Both the position numbers and the translations under genes were made by a program. The notes under the pieces are model-generated. The model ran no database searches. It saw nothing but the letters and a program-made list of their open reading frames with translations, and was not told where the DNA came from. DNA of 39,090 bases, taken from positions 1-39,090 of the forward strand of contig JAEKKW010000067.1 of NCBI GenBank assembly GCA_019510195.1. The letters run 5' to 3'. This document shows, in pieces, positions 30,694 through 39,090 of the stretch. This stretch comes from Lysobacterales bacterium. Its GTDB lineage: Bacteria > Pseudomonadota > Gammaproteobacteria > Xanthomonadales > Xanthomonadaceae. Position 1 is the stretch's first letter; each line of letters begins with the position of its first letter.

Positions 30694-31608
30694 TTGCGCA
30701 TCGTGTTCGCCGGCACGCCGGAGTTCGCCGTGCCGGGCTTGCGCGCGGCTTGCGAACGCGCCGAAGTCGTCGCCGTCTATACCCAGCCCGATCGCCCCGC
30801 CGGACGCGGGCGCGCGCTGACGCCATCGCCGGTGAAGCAGGAAGCACTGCGGCGCGGCATCGAAGTGCGCCAGCCGGAGACCCTGCGCGATCCCGAAGTG
30901 CAGTCGCGCTTGCGCGCACTCGAACCGGACCTGATCGTCACCGCGGCCTACGGCCTGATCCTGCCGAAGAAGGTGCTGAAGATTCCGCTTCATGGTTGCT
31001 GGAACCTGCATGGTTCGCTGCTGCCGCGCTGGCGCGGCGCGGCGCCGATCCAGCGCGCGATCGAAGCCGGCGATGCCGAAACCGGCGTCTGCCTGATGGA
31101 GATGGAAGCGGGGCTCGACACCGGGCCGGTGCTGTTGCGCGAGGCGACCGCGATCGGCACGGATGAAACCTCCGGGCAGTTGTACGAACGCCTCGCCGGC
31201 ATCGGCGCGAACGTGCTGGCCAAGGGCCTGGACATGCTTGTCGCCGGGACACCTCCGCAGCGGCATCCGCAACCGGAAGCGGGCGTGACGCATGCCGCCA
31301 AGATCGAGAAAGCGGAAGCGCGCCTCGACTGGAACGAATCCGCCGAAGTGCTGGCGCGCAAGGTGCGCGCCTTCCAGCCGTGGCCGGTGGCGGAAGCCGT
31401 GCTGGCGGGCGAACGTGCACGCATCCATGCGGCGAAAGCGATCGCCGCGGGCAGCGCCGCCGCGCCGGGAACGGTGGTTGCTGCGAGCCGCGATGGCATC
31501 GATGTCGCCTGCGGCGATGGCGTGCTGCGCCTGCTGATGCTGCAGCGCGAAGGCGGGCGCGCCGTATCCGCCGCCGACTATCTGAACGCCCGCCGTGGCC
31601 AATTCTGA
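30694..31608 (+). CDS. fmt: Methionyl-tRNA formyltransferase
   Basis: Formylates initiator Met-tRNA with 10-formyl-tetrahydrofolate, supplying the substrate whose product Def later deformylates. The 304-residue protein has the N-terminal [12 protein letters not shown], the catalytic trio N104, H106 and D142 (NLHGSLLP and GLDTGP), the loop [13 protein letters not shown], and the C-terminal OB-like domain (WPVAEAVL). The start is a rare TTG abutting the def stop (TGATTG); no alternative start would keep the first beta-strand. An AGAAGG-like ribosome-binding site lies inside the end of def, so translation is coupled. Confidence 0.97.
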   Translation: MRIVFAGTPEFAVPGLRAACERAEVVAVYTQPDRPAGRGRALTPSPVKQEALRRGIEVRQPETLRDPEVQSRLRALEPDLIVTAAYGLILPKKVLKIPLHGCWNLHGSLLPRWRGAAPIQRAIEAGDAETGVCLMEMEAGLDTGPVLLREATAIGTDETSGQLYERLAGIGANVLAKGLDMLVAGTPPQRHPQPEAGVTHAAKIEKAEARLDWNESAEVLARKVRAFQPWPVAEAVLAGERARIHAAKAIAAGSAAAPGTVVAASRDGIDVACGDGVLRLLMLQREGGRAVSAADYLNARRGQF

Positions 31609-32911
31609 GAAAGCGCGACCTGGCGACAGCCGCGGTGCCGGCGTGCGCGCCGATGCCGCGCGCGTGCTCGATGCGGTGATGCATCGCGGTCGTTCGCTGA
31701 AGGTGGAGCTGTCGACGGCGCAATCGCGGATCGACGATGGCCGGGATCGCGCGCTGCTGGAAGCGATGGTGATGGCGGCGCTGCGCAATCGCGCCGATTA
31801 CGAAGCGACGTTGAAGTCCTGGCTGCCGCGTCCGCTCGGTCAGCGTGACAGCGAACTGCGCGCATTGCTCTACGCGGGTCTCGCCCAGCTCGATGTCATG
31901 GGCTTGCCGAGCCACGCGGCGGTTGATGCGACGGTGGAGGCCGCGCGCCTGCTCAAGCGCACCCATCAGGCCGGTCTGGTCAATGCGGTGTTGCGCCGGG
32001 CGACGCGCGAAGCGCTTGTGCGCGCCGATGCGCAGGCAGGTTGGCCGCAATGGCTGTTGCAGCATTTGCACGCCGATTGGCCAGGCGATATCGACGCGAT
32101 CCTGCGTGCCAGTCGCGTGTCGCCGCCAATGTGGTTGCGGGTGAATCATCGCAAGACCGATCGCGATGCCTATGCTGCGCGACTGCGCGAACAGGGCATG
32201 GACGTGCGGATGCCGGATCACCCCGCTGATGCGCTGCTGCTGGAGACGCCGGTGGCGGTGAGCGCATTGCCCGGATTCGGCGAAGGGCTGGTGTCGGTGC
32301 AGGACGGCAGCGCCCAGCAGATCGCCGATGCCTTTGCGCTGAAGGCCGGCATGCGCGTGCTCGATGCCTGTGCCGCGCCCGGTGGCAAGACCGCGCATCT
32401 GCTCGAACGCGAACCGGGGCTGCAGGTCATCGCAGCGGACATCGATGCGCGCCGCCTGCGTCGCGTCGAGGAAGGCTTGCAGCGGCTTGACCTCTCGGCA
32501 CAAACACTCGTTGCCGATGCCACGCAACCGGACGCATGGTGGGACGGCCGACCGTTCGACGCCATCCTGATCGATGCGCCGTGCAGTGCCACCGGCATTC
32601 TGCGGCGCCAGCCCGACATCCTGCTGCACCGGCGCGCGGAAGACGTCGCCGCGCTTGCCGCGTTGCAGTCGCGCATGCTCGATGCGTTGTGGTCGATGCT
32701 CGCGACTGGCGGCACGCTGGTCTACGCGACCTGTTCGATCCTGCGCGGCGAGAATGATCGCCAGATCAGGGCGTTCCTGCAGCGCACGCCGGCCGCGCAG
32801 CTCGAACCACTCGATGCGGCGTTCGGCCACGACACCGGTTTCGGCCGCCAGCGTCTGCCCGGCGAGGACGGCATGGACGGGTTCTTCTACGCGCGTTTGC
32901 GCAAGCAATAA
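31595..32911 (+). CDS. rsmB: 16S rRNA m5C967 methyltransferase RsmB
   Basis: Methylates C967 of 16S rRNA. The 438-residue product has an N-terminal NusB-like RNA-binding domain (about 15-150; [18 protein letters not shown]) and a C-terminal Rossmann methyltransferase domain. The SAM-binding motif is [17 protein letters not shown]. Two cysteines are conserved: C330 in DAPCSATG and C380 in YATCS, equivalent to E. coli C325 and C375. The GTG start overlaps the end of fmt by 14 nt, so def-fmt-rsmB is a coupled operon. The order matches E. coli and Pseudomonas. Confidence 0.96.
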   Translation: MANSEKARPGDSRGAGVRADAARVLDAVMHRGRSLKVELSTAQSRIDDGRDRALLEAMVMAALRNRADYEATLKSWLPRPLGQRDSELRALLYAGLAQLDVMGLPSHAAVDATVEAARLLKRTHQAGLVNAVLRRATREALVRADAQAGWPQWLLQHLHADWPGDIDAILRASRVSPPMWLRVNHRKTDRDAYAARLREQGMDVRMPDHPADALLLETPVAVSALPGFGEGLVSVQDGSAQQIADAFALKAGMRVLDACAAPGGKTAHLLEREPGLQVIAADIDARRLRRVEEGLQRLDLSAQTLVADATQPDAWWDGRPFDAILIDAPCSATGILRRQPDILLHRRAEDVAALAALQSRMLDALWSMLATGGTLVYATCSILRGENDRQIRAFLQRTPAAQLEPLDAAFGHDTGFGRQRLPGEDGMDGFFYARLRKQ

Positions 32912-32930
32912 TCGCGCACGGGTCTTCCCG

Positions 32931-32936
32931 TATCAT
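32931..32936 (+). promoter_or_regulatory. Candidate -10 element for a leaderless transcript
   Basis: TATCAT (five of six consensus bases) ends six bases before ATG 32943, which would place transcription start on or next to the start codon. No Shine-Dalgarno sequence is present and no good -35 was found. Confidence 0.35.
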
Positions 32937-32942
32937 CGCGCC

Positions 32943-34610
32943 ATGCTGAAGCTCCGCACCTCCCGCGACACCTGGCTGTTCTGGATCGCCGCGTTGCTGA
33001 TCGTCGGCGCCGGCATCGGCCTGCGCGATCCCTGGCCCGCCGACGAGCCGCGTTTCGCGCTTGCCGCGAAGCAGATGGTGGAGAGCGGCAACTGGCTGTT
33101 CCCGCACCGCGGCATCGAACTGTATTCCGACAAGCCGCCGATGCTGATGTGGCTCCAGGCAGCCTTCTTCGAGCTCTTCCGCAACTGGCGCGTTGCCTTC
33201 CTGTTGCCGTCGCTGCTGGCAACGTTGGCGACGCTCGCCTGCGTGAAGGATCTCGGCAGGCGTTTGTGGACACCGAAGATCGGGCTGTGGGCGGCGTGGG
33301 CGGTGCTGCTCGCCTTCCAGTTCACCTATCAGGCCAAGAAGGCGCAGATCGATCCGCTGGTGACCTGCTTCATCACCGTGGCCAATTACGGCTTGCTGCG
33401 CCACCTGCTGCTTGGCCCGAACTGGCGCTGGTGGTGGATCGGCTGGTTCTTCGCCGGACTCGGCACCATCACCAAGGGCGTCGGCGTGCTCGCGTTGCTG
33501 ATGCTGCTTCCGGCGATCTTCGCCAGCGTTCGCGGCTGGCAGTCGCGCGGCGAACGCGTGTCACTGCATCTGCGCGACTGGCGATTCTGGGCTGCGCCGC
33601 TGTTCCTGGTCGCGGCGATGGCGATCTGGCTGCTGCCGATGGTGATGGCGGTACGTGCCAGCCATGATCCCGCTTACGACGCCTACCTCAACGACATCCT
33701 GTTCCACCAGACCGCCAAGCGTTACGCGCAGTCGTGGGACCACGCCCAGCCGTGGTGGTATTTCATCGTGGTGGTGGTCGGGATGTGGTTGCCGGCGATG
33801 CTGGCGCTGCCGTGGGCGATCCCGGCGTGGAGGCGGCGCCTGCAGCGATTCGATGCGCGCTATCTGCTGCCGCTGGCGTGGGGTGTGTTGCTGGTGGCGT
33901 TCTTCAGCATTCCGTCGGGCAAGCGCGACGTCTACATCATGCCGGTGCTGCCGATGTGGGGGCTTGCCCTGGCGCCGCTGTTGCCGGGATTGCTGAAGAA
34001 GGCGTGGCCGCGTCGATTGCTGGCAACCGTGCTGGCAGCGATGGCGATCGGCTTCGTGGTCGGCGGCGGACTGATGGCCTTCGGACATTCGAAATCGACC
34101 ACGCGCTTCCTGACGGAACGAGGCCTCGAATCCGGCGTCGGCATCGGCTGGATGCTGCTGGCGATGGGCGCAGGCGTGATCGTCGCGCTGGCGTGGTGGC
34201 GCCGTCGCCTCGAGATCGCGACGATCGTTTCGCTGGGCACGATGTGGGTGCTGTTCGGGGTGTTCGGCTATCCGCTGCTCAACGATTCGTCGTCGGCGCG
34301 CGGATTGATGCGCGATGTCGGTGCCCGCATCGGTCCCGATGCGCAACTCGCGCTGCTTGGCTGGAAGGAGCAGAACCTGCTGATGGCCGATCGGCCGGCG
34401 ACGAATTTCGGTTTCACCCGCGACATGCAGGCGCAGACCACCGACGCGATCCACTGGTTGCAGGCCGATCCGCAGCATCGCTGGCTGCTGGTGCAGGACA
34501 CGGTGCTGCCGAAATGCATTCCCGATTCGGCGCTGGAGCAGGTGCCGCACTCGAATCGCCGCACCTGGTACCTGGTGCGCGGCGGGGCGGTGCTGGAGTG
34601 CCCGCACTGA
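32943..34610 (+). CDS. ArnT-like lipid-linked glycosyltransferase (GT39/GT83 superfamily)
   Basis: A 555-residue inner-membrane protein with about eleven to twelve helices. Like ArnT and other dolichol-phosphate-mannosyltransferase-type enzymes, it has an acidic motif at the end of the first periplasmic loop (ADEPRFALAAKQM, about 33-45). GNWLFPH, SDKPPMLMWLQA and a C-terminal periplasmic domain after the last helix (about 440-555) complete the pattern. Such enzymes transfer a sugar from undecaprenyl phosphate to lipid A or another acceptor in the periplasm. The specific sugar is unknown; aminoarabinose cannot be claimed because no arn operon is present. Lipid A and core genes follow on the opposite strand. 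The 31-nt gap after rsmB contains a possible own promoter. Confidence 0.88.
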   Translation: MLKLRTSRDTWLFWIAALLIVGAGIGLRDPWPADEPRFALAAKQMVESGNWLFPHRGIELYSDKPPMLMWLQAAFFELFRNWRVAFLLPSLLATLATLACVKDLGRRLWTPKIGLWAAWAVLLAFQFTYQAKKAQIDPLVTCFITVANYGLLRHLLLGPNWRWWWIGWFFAGLGTITKGVGVLALLMLLPAIFASVRGWQSRGERVSLHLRDWRFWAAPLFLVAAMAIWLLPMVMAVRASHDPAYDAYLNDILFHQTAKRYAQSWDHAQPWWYFIVVVVGMWLPAMLALPWAIPAWRRRLQRFDARYLLPLAWGVLLVAFFSIPSGKRDVYIMPVLPMWGLALAPLLPGLLKKAWPRRLLATVLAAMAIGFVVGGGLMAFGHSKSTTRFLTERGLESGVGIGWMLLAMGAGVIVALAWWRRRLEIATIVSLGTMWVLFGVFGYPLLNDSSSARGLMRDVGARIGPDAQLALLGWKEQNLLMADRPATNFGFTRDMQAQTTDAIHWLQADPQHRWLLVQDTVLPKCIPDSALEQVPHSNRRTWYLVRGGAVLECPH

Positions 34611-34683
34611 GGCGCGCGCTGGCTTCGCGTCATCGCGAAAAGCATTGCCCGGCTGAGTGCCTTTAGTGGTTATCCGCAGCGGC

Positions 34684-34762
34684 CGACACGCCGTGAATCC
34701 GTCCATGGAGGCTCGACTCGGCATCCATGCCTCGTATGGTCGGCCACAGCGGACGAACCGCA
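34684..34762. repeat. Possible dispersed Xanthomonadaceae intergenic repeat
   Basis: In the 231-nt gap after the ArnT-like gene, a segment reads CGCCGTGAATCCGTCCATGG, continues with AGGCTCG, and later has CGGCATCCATGCC, with the short inverted repeat GAGGC/GCCTC. From memory this wording resembles intergenic elements found many times in Stenotrophomonas, Lysobacter and related genomes. Only one copy is in the window, so repetition cannot be shown here. No gene is seen in the gap. Confidence 0.4.
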
Positions 34763-34804
34763 CGGCGTCGCCGGTGGAAGCTTTTCGCATCTCTCTGTTA
34801 AAGC

Positions 34805-34842
34805 AACAACACCCACGCACCAGCGCGTGCGATGCTGTTGTT
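34805..34842 (-). terminator. Long imperfect hairpin at the end of the WaaE-like gene
   Basis: AACAACA (34805-34811) pairs with TGTTGTT (34836-34842), and inside it CGCAC (34816-34820) pairs with GTGCG (34827-34831). On the minus strand it starts at the stop codon of the glycosyltransferase and is followed by GCTTTAAC. Probable terminator. Confidence 0.5.
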
Positions 34843-35615
34843 CAGCTCTTCGCCAGCGCCCGCAGCGTGCGGTACTTGTCGAACACGTAGCGCGCATGCA
34901 ACGCGTGATAACGCGCAGACGTGCCGCCATCGAGGAAGCCGCCGCGCAGCACGTAGTTCTTCAGCCAGTAAGCGGCAGCGTGCAAAGGCGCGTCGATCGC
35001 GCCGGCACGTCGCCCCTGGGCATGGCGTTGTTGCGCCCATAGCGCGGCGTAGCGTTGCAGCTTGGTCGCGTATTCCTCGTCGTTGCGCGCGGTGTCGTGC
35101 TCGATGCGCGCGTCCAGCGTGGCGACCCGCTTGCCGGTCAGATCGAGTGCTTCATGGACGCTGGCGGGCCTGTAGCGCAAGTCGTTGCGGAACAGGCGCG
35201 CGACTTTCTCCTTGCCCCAGCCGCCGTGATCGAGCGCGGTGCCGAGATAATGCGTGCGCCGCAGCAGGTTCCAGGCATCGGCCTGTTCGACGTGGCCATC
35301 AGCGAAGGCATCGCGGATCGTCCCGGCCGCGCCTTCGGCAAGCCATTCGTCGGAATCGAGCAGCAACACCCACGGCGTCCGCGCCAAGGCGACCACCGCG
35401 TTCTTCTGCGCGGCGAAGCCCAGCCACGCTTGCTGCACCGCGCGCGCGCCGGCCTGTTCGGCGACCGCAACGGTGTCGTCGTCGGATTGCGAATCCATCA
35501 CGATCACCTCGCGGCACAACGGCACCAGGCTGGCGACGCAGCGGCCGATGCGATCGCCTTCGTTCTTCGCGATCACCACCCCGGTCACCGGTGGCTTCGA
35601 TGCGAGGTCGTTCAT
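34842..35615 (-). CDS. Family 2 glycosyltransferase, WaaE/KdtX-like (LPS core)
   Basis: A 257-residue cytosolic GT-A fold glycosyltransferase. It has TGVVIAKNEGDRIGRCVASL (11-30), VMDSQSDDDTVAVAE (39-53), a KNAVVAL segment and the metal-binding DSDE motif (87-90), followed by HGGWGKEKVARLFR. This is the WaaE/KdtX pattern of beta-1,4-glucosyltransferases that add glucose to the inner core heptose of lipopolysaccharide; the exact sugar is not certain. The start ATG shares one base with the stop of the upstream acyltransferase gene (TGATG), so the two are translationally coupled, which supports a joint role in lipid A/core assembly. Confidence 0.9.
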   Translation of the reverse strand: MNDLASKPPVTGVVIAKNEGDRIGRCVASLVPLCREVIVMDSQSDDDTVAVAEQAGARAVQQAWLGFAAQKNAVVALARTPWVLLLDSDEWLAEGAAGTIRDAFADGHVEQADAWNLLRRTHYLGTALDHGGWGKEKVARLFRNDLRYRPASVHEALDLTGKRVATLDARIEHDTARNDEEYATKLQRYAALWAQQRHAQGRRAGAIDAPLHAAAYWLKNYVLRGGFLDGGTSARYHALHARYVFDKYRTLRALAKS

Positions 35616-36547
35616 CACGGCCTCGAGTGCTTTTCGAAATCGCGGTAGGGATTGTCTTCGCCGCTGCCGGGCGGGCGCAGGGTGTAGCGCTTGTACGTCC
35701 ACTGGTACTGGGCCAGGTCGCGGCGGGCGATGCGCTCGATGTCGCGGTTGAGCGCGGCAACGCCGATCTTCGGATCGTCGTTGGCGATCTCGGGATCGGC
35801 ACGCTCGATGCAGACGCGGAAGCGTGGCATGTCGTCCGTGCGCTGGCACCATGCGTGCAGCACGGTGGCGCCTGTGCGCTGCGCGAGGCGGTTGAGCAGG
35901 GTCATGGTCAATGCCTGCACGCCGAAGAACGGTGCGAATTCGCCGTCGCCGGCCTTGGGTTGCTGGTCGGGCAGGATGCCGACCACGCCGCCCGCGGCCA
36001 GTGTCTTGAACAGCGCGCGGATCGCGGTGCCTTCGGCGCGGACCTGGGTGATGCGGTCCGGCGCTTCGTCGGCGCGCACGCGACGCAGAAAGGCTTCGCC
36101 GATCGCGGATTCCGGCGGTTTGTAGAGGATCGCCAGCGGCGTCTGCGCGGCCAGCCACTGGTTGAGCAGTTCCCAGTTGCCGAAATGCGGTGCCGAGATG
36201 ATCAGCCCGCGGCCGGAGCGCAGCGCGCCATCGAACAGTTCGCGACCATCCTCGCCGTCGATCAGCGCCAGGTTGTCGGCGTGCGGATGCGTCCACAGAT
36301 GCAGGGTTTCCATCAGCTGGCGCCCGGTGTTGCGCAGCACCGCGCGTTCCAGCGCGACGCGCGCAGCAGGACCCAGTACGGGTATCGCCAGTTCGAGATT
36401 GCGGCGGGTCACCCGCAGTTCGCGACCGCCACTCCAGCGCTGGATGCGCGCCAGGCCATCGCCAAGCGCGTTGAGCACCGGCCAGGGCAGGTGGCCCAAA
36501 CCCGAGGCGAGGGCATGGAGGAGGTTGGCGGTGCGGTCGGGATTCAC
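35615..36547 (-). CDS. Lipid A biosynthesis acyltransferase (LpxL/HtrB-like)
   Basis: Inner-membrane-associated enzyme that adds a secondary acyl chain to Kdo-lipid A. With the GTG start the product has 310 residues (E. coli LpxL 306). It carries the catalytic HX4E motif H121-E126 (APHFGNWE), preceded by SGRGLIIS, then ILYKPPES, GGVVGILPDQQP and a C-terminal RRDLAQYQWTYKR. GTG 36547 is chosen because the in-frame ATGs at 36586 and 36598 lie on or inside the divergent dtd gene and would add an extension not seen in the family. The choice is not certain, since no ribosome-binding site is evident at any of them. It is coupled to the WaaE-like gene by TGATG. Confidence 0.9.
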   Translation of the reverse strand: MNPDRTANLLHALASGLGHLPWPVLNALGDGLARIQRWSGGRELRVTRRNLELAIPVLGPAARVALERAVLRNTGRQLMETLHLWTHPHADNLALIDGEDGRELFDGALRSGRGLIISAPHFGNWELLNQWLAAQTPLAILYKPPESAIGEAFLRRVRADEAPDRITQVRAEGTAIRALFKTLAAGGVVGILPDQQPKAGDGEFAPFFGVQALTMTLLNRLAQRTGATVLHAWCQRTDDMPRFRVCIERADPEIANDDPKIGVAALNRDIERIARRDLAQYQWTYKRYTLRPPGSGEDNPYRDFEKHSRP

Positions 36548-36569
36548 CGGGCCAAGTTTATCGGGCGCG

Positions 36570-36578
36570 TGATTAAAT
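36570..36578 (+). promoter_or_regulatory. Candidate extended -10 promoter for a leaderless dtd transcript
   Basis: TGA-TTAAAT is an extended -10 element (TGn plus hexamer, four of six) ending six bases before ATG 36585. Transcription would start at the A of the start codon. No Shine-Dalgarno sequence precedes the ATG, which fits a leaderless message. Confidence 0.4.
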
Positions 36579-36584
36579 GCGCCC

Positions 36585-37025
36585 ATGCTCGCCCTCATTC
36601 AGCGCGTTACCCAGGCCAAGGTCGAAGTGGGGGAGGACACCATCGGCGCCATCGGACCGGGGATGCTGGCGCTGGTCGGCGCCGAACCCGGCGATAGCGA
36701 AACCCGGATCCTGAAGATGGCCGAACGGTTGTTGCGTTATCGGATATTTGCCGACGATGCCGGCAAGATGAATCGATCTCTCCACGATATCGCCGGAGAT
36801 CTGTTGCTGGTCAGCCAGTTCACCCTGGCCGCCGATACTGCCTCCGGGCTGCGCCCGAGCTTCAGCAGCGCCGCCCCGCCAGCCGAAGCTGAACCGGCCT
36901 ATGACCGACTGGTGGCCGAATGCCGGCGAATTTCGCCCGGGAGGGTGGAAACCGGACGCTTCCGGGCCCATATGACAGTCAGCCTGGTCAATGACGGCCC
37001 GGTCACCTTCCTGCTCCGGACATAG
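36585..37025 (+). CDS. dtd: D-aminoacyl-tRNA deacylase
   Basis: Hydrolyses D-amino acids wrongly attached to tRNA (and Gly-tRNA-Ala), working as a cytosolic dimer. The 146-residue product starts with the family sequence [15 protein letters not shown], contains the SQFTLAA motif (about 77-83) and [10 protein letters not shown]. It ends with the cross-subunit Gly-cisPro motif NDGPVTFLL. Length is the family norm (about 145). It is divergent from the lipid A acyltransferase gene with only 37 nt between the chosen starts, and 70 nt ahead of rpoD on the same strand. Confidence 0.97.
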   Translation: MLALIQRVTQAKVEVGEDTIGAIGPGMLALVGAEPGDSETRILKMAERLLRYRIFADDAGKMNRSLHDIAGDLLLVSQFTLAADTASGLRPSFSSAAPPAEAEPAYDRLVAECRRISPGRVETGRFRAHMTVSLVNDGPVTFLLRT

Positions 37026-37045
37026 GCCCAAGGCCCACTCCGGCA

Positions 37046-37054
37046 TGGTAAAAT
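37046..37054 (+). promoter_or_regulatory. Candidate extended -10 promoter for rpoD
   Basis: TGG-TAAAAT (37046-37054) matches an extended -10 element with five of six hexamer bases, giving a leader of about 35 nt. No clear -35 is present, as is common with extended -10 promoters. Confidence 0.45.
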
Positions 37055-37095
37055 TGCAGGTTCACTCCGTTTCACGTTTACCAGGTGAGAGCCGC

Positions 37096-38943
<1,848 letters not shown>

Positions 38944-38965
38944 GCGCGACGCAGGTCGTGTAGCG

Positions 38966-38992
38966 AAAAGCCCCGCCAATGCGGGGCTTTTT
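38966..38992 (+). terminator. Intrinsic terminator of rpoD
   Basis: AAAAGCCCCGC (38966-38976) pairs with GCGGGGCTTTT (38981-38991) over a four-base loop and runs into TTTTTC. It lies 22 nt after the rpoD stop and is the clearest rho-independent terminator in the window. Confidence 0.95.
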
Positions 38993-39054
38993 CTTTGGCA
39001 TGGCGATGCCGCGTGGTACGTTCTGGGCATCGCGAAATACGGGCAGGGGAAGAC

Positions 39055-39090
39055 ATGGGCAACGCGAAGAAAATGCTGGTCGCCGGATCA
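39055..39090 (+). CDS. Start of an unidentified gene (12 codons in window)
   Basis: ATG 39055 follows AGGGGAAG by a few bases, a good ribosome-binding site, and reads MGNAKKMLVAGS before the window ends. The frame is open to the edge. Basic residues followed by a hydrophobic start could suggest a signal peptide, but too little is visible to name a family. Confidence 0.5.
   Translation, partial: MGNAKKMLVAGS

Noticed and set aside
36548-36598. ATG 36598 or 36586 as the start of the lipid A acyltransferase.
   Set aside because: These would overlap the divergent dtd start and add residues not seen in the family; GTG 36547 gives the usual length, though this is not proven.

Overview
The window is a GC-rich stretch of bacterial chromosome, most likely from the Xanthomonadaceae/Lysobacteraceae (Gammaproteobacteria, Xanthomonadales). 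This rests on four observations: the rsmB-fmt-def // tsaP-dprA-smg-topA-tsaC order typical of gammaproteobacteria, E. coli-like enzyme subtypes (GltB/GltD, RpoD, TsaC, 67K-type SppA), a protein ending in what looks like a XVIPCD (the secretion domain of Xanthomonadales type IV secretion effectors), and perfect TTATCCACA DnaA boxes. No rRNA, tRNA, CRISPR array or insertion sequence is visible. Gene density is high. The long open frames antisense to real genes are ordinary high-GC shadows.

Layout. 1-1123: start of a TRIC-family membrane protein and transaldolase (tal), both on the minus strand. 1231-5767: a NarL-type response regulator and a 7TM sensor kinase with a 4-nt overlap, then a terminator and a 419-nt spacer, then a YadA-like trimeric autotransporter. 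The spacer holds a duplicated 36-nt element and a hairpin that includes the Shine-Dalgarno sequence; the arrangement suggests a signal-to-adhesin circuit. 5775-8385: priA, then a 436-nt gap with two head-to-head DnaA boxes and two further inverted repeats. 8386-10471: two small envelope proteins and a DUF3667 membrane protein. 10551-14680: MATE exporter, SppA protease and a short-chain dehydrogenase.

14609-22729 (minus strand): gltB-gltD (glutamate synthase), two tandem DUF4124 proteins, and the XVIPCD-like protein, whose 3' end overlaps the dehydrogenase gene antisense. 22855-29970 (minus strand): tsaP-dprA-smg-[GYF/RDD gene]-topA-[ohr]-tsaC, covering pilus secretin anchoring, DNA uptake, DNA topology and tRNA modification. 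Two extra genes sit inside this conserved cluster. The topA leader holds a 12-bp inverted repeat whose arm abuts the start codon, and TopA lacks its usual C-terminal domains and ends in a lysine-rich tail. 30175-32911 (plus strand): def-fmt-rsmB (translation initiation and rRNA methylation).

32943-36547: lipopolysaccharide/lipid A genes (ArnT-like transferase, WaaE-like glycosyltransferase, LpxL-like acyltransferase). 36585-39090: dtd, rpoD with a strong terminator, and the first codons of another gene.

The observations most worth following up are the candidate type IV secretion effector, the two-component/adhesin locus with its duplicated element, the structured topA leader with the unusual TopA C-terminus, and the DnaA-box pair upstream of priA.
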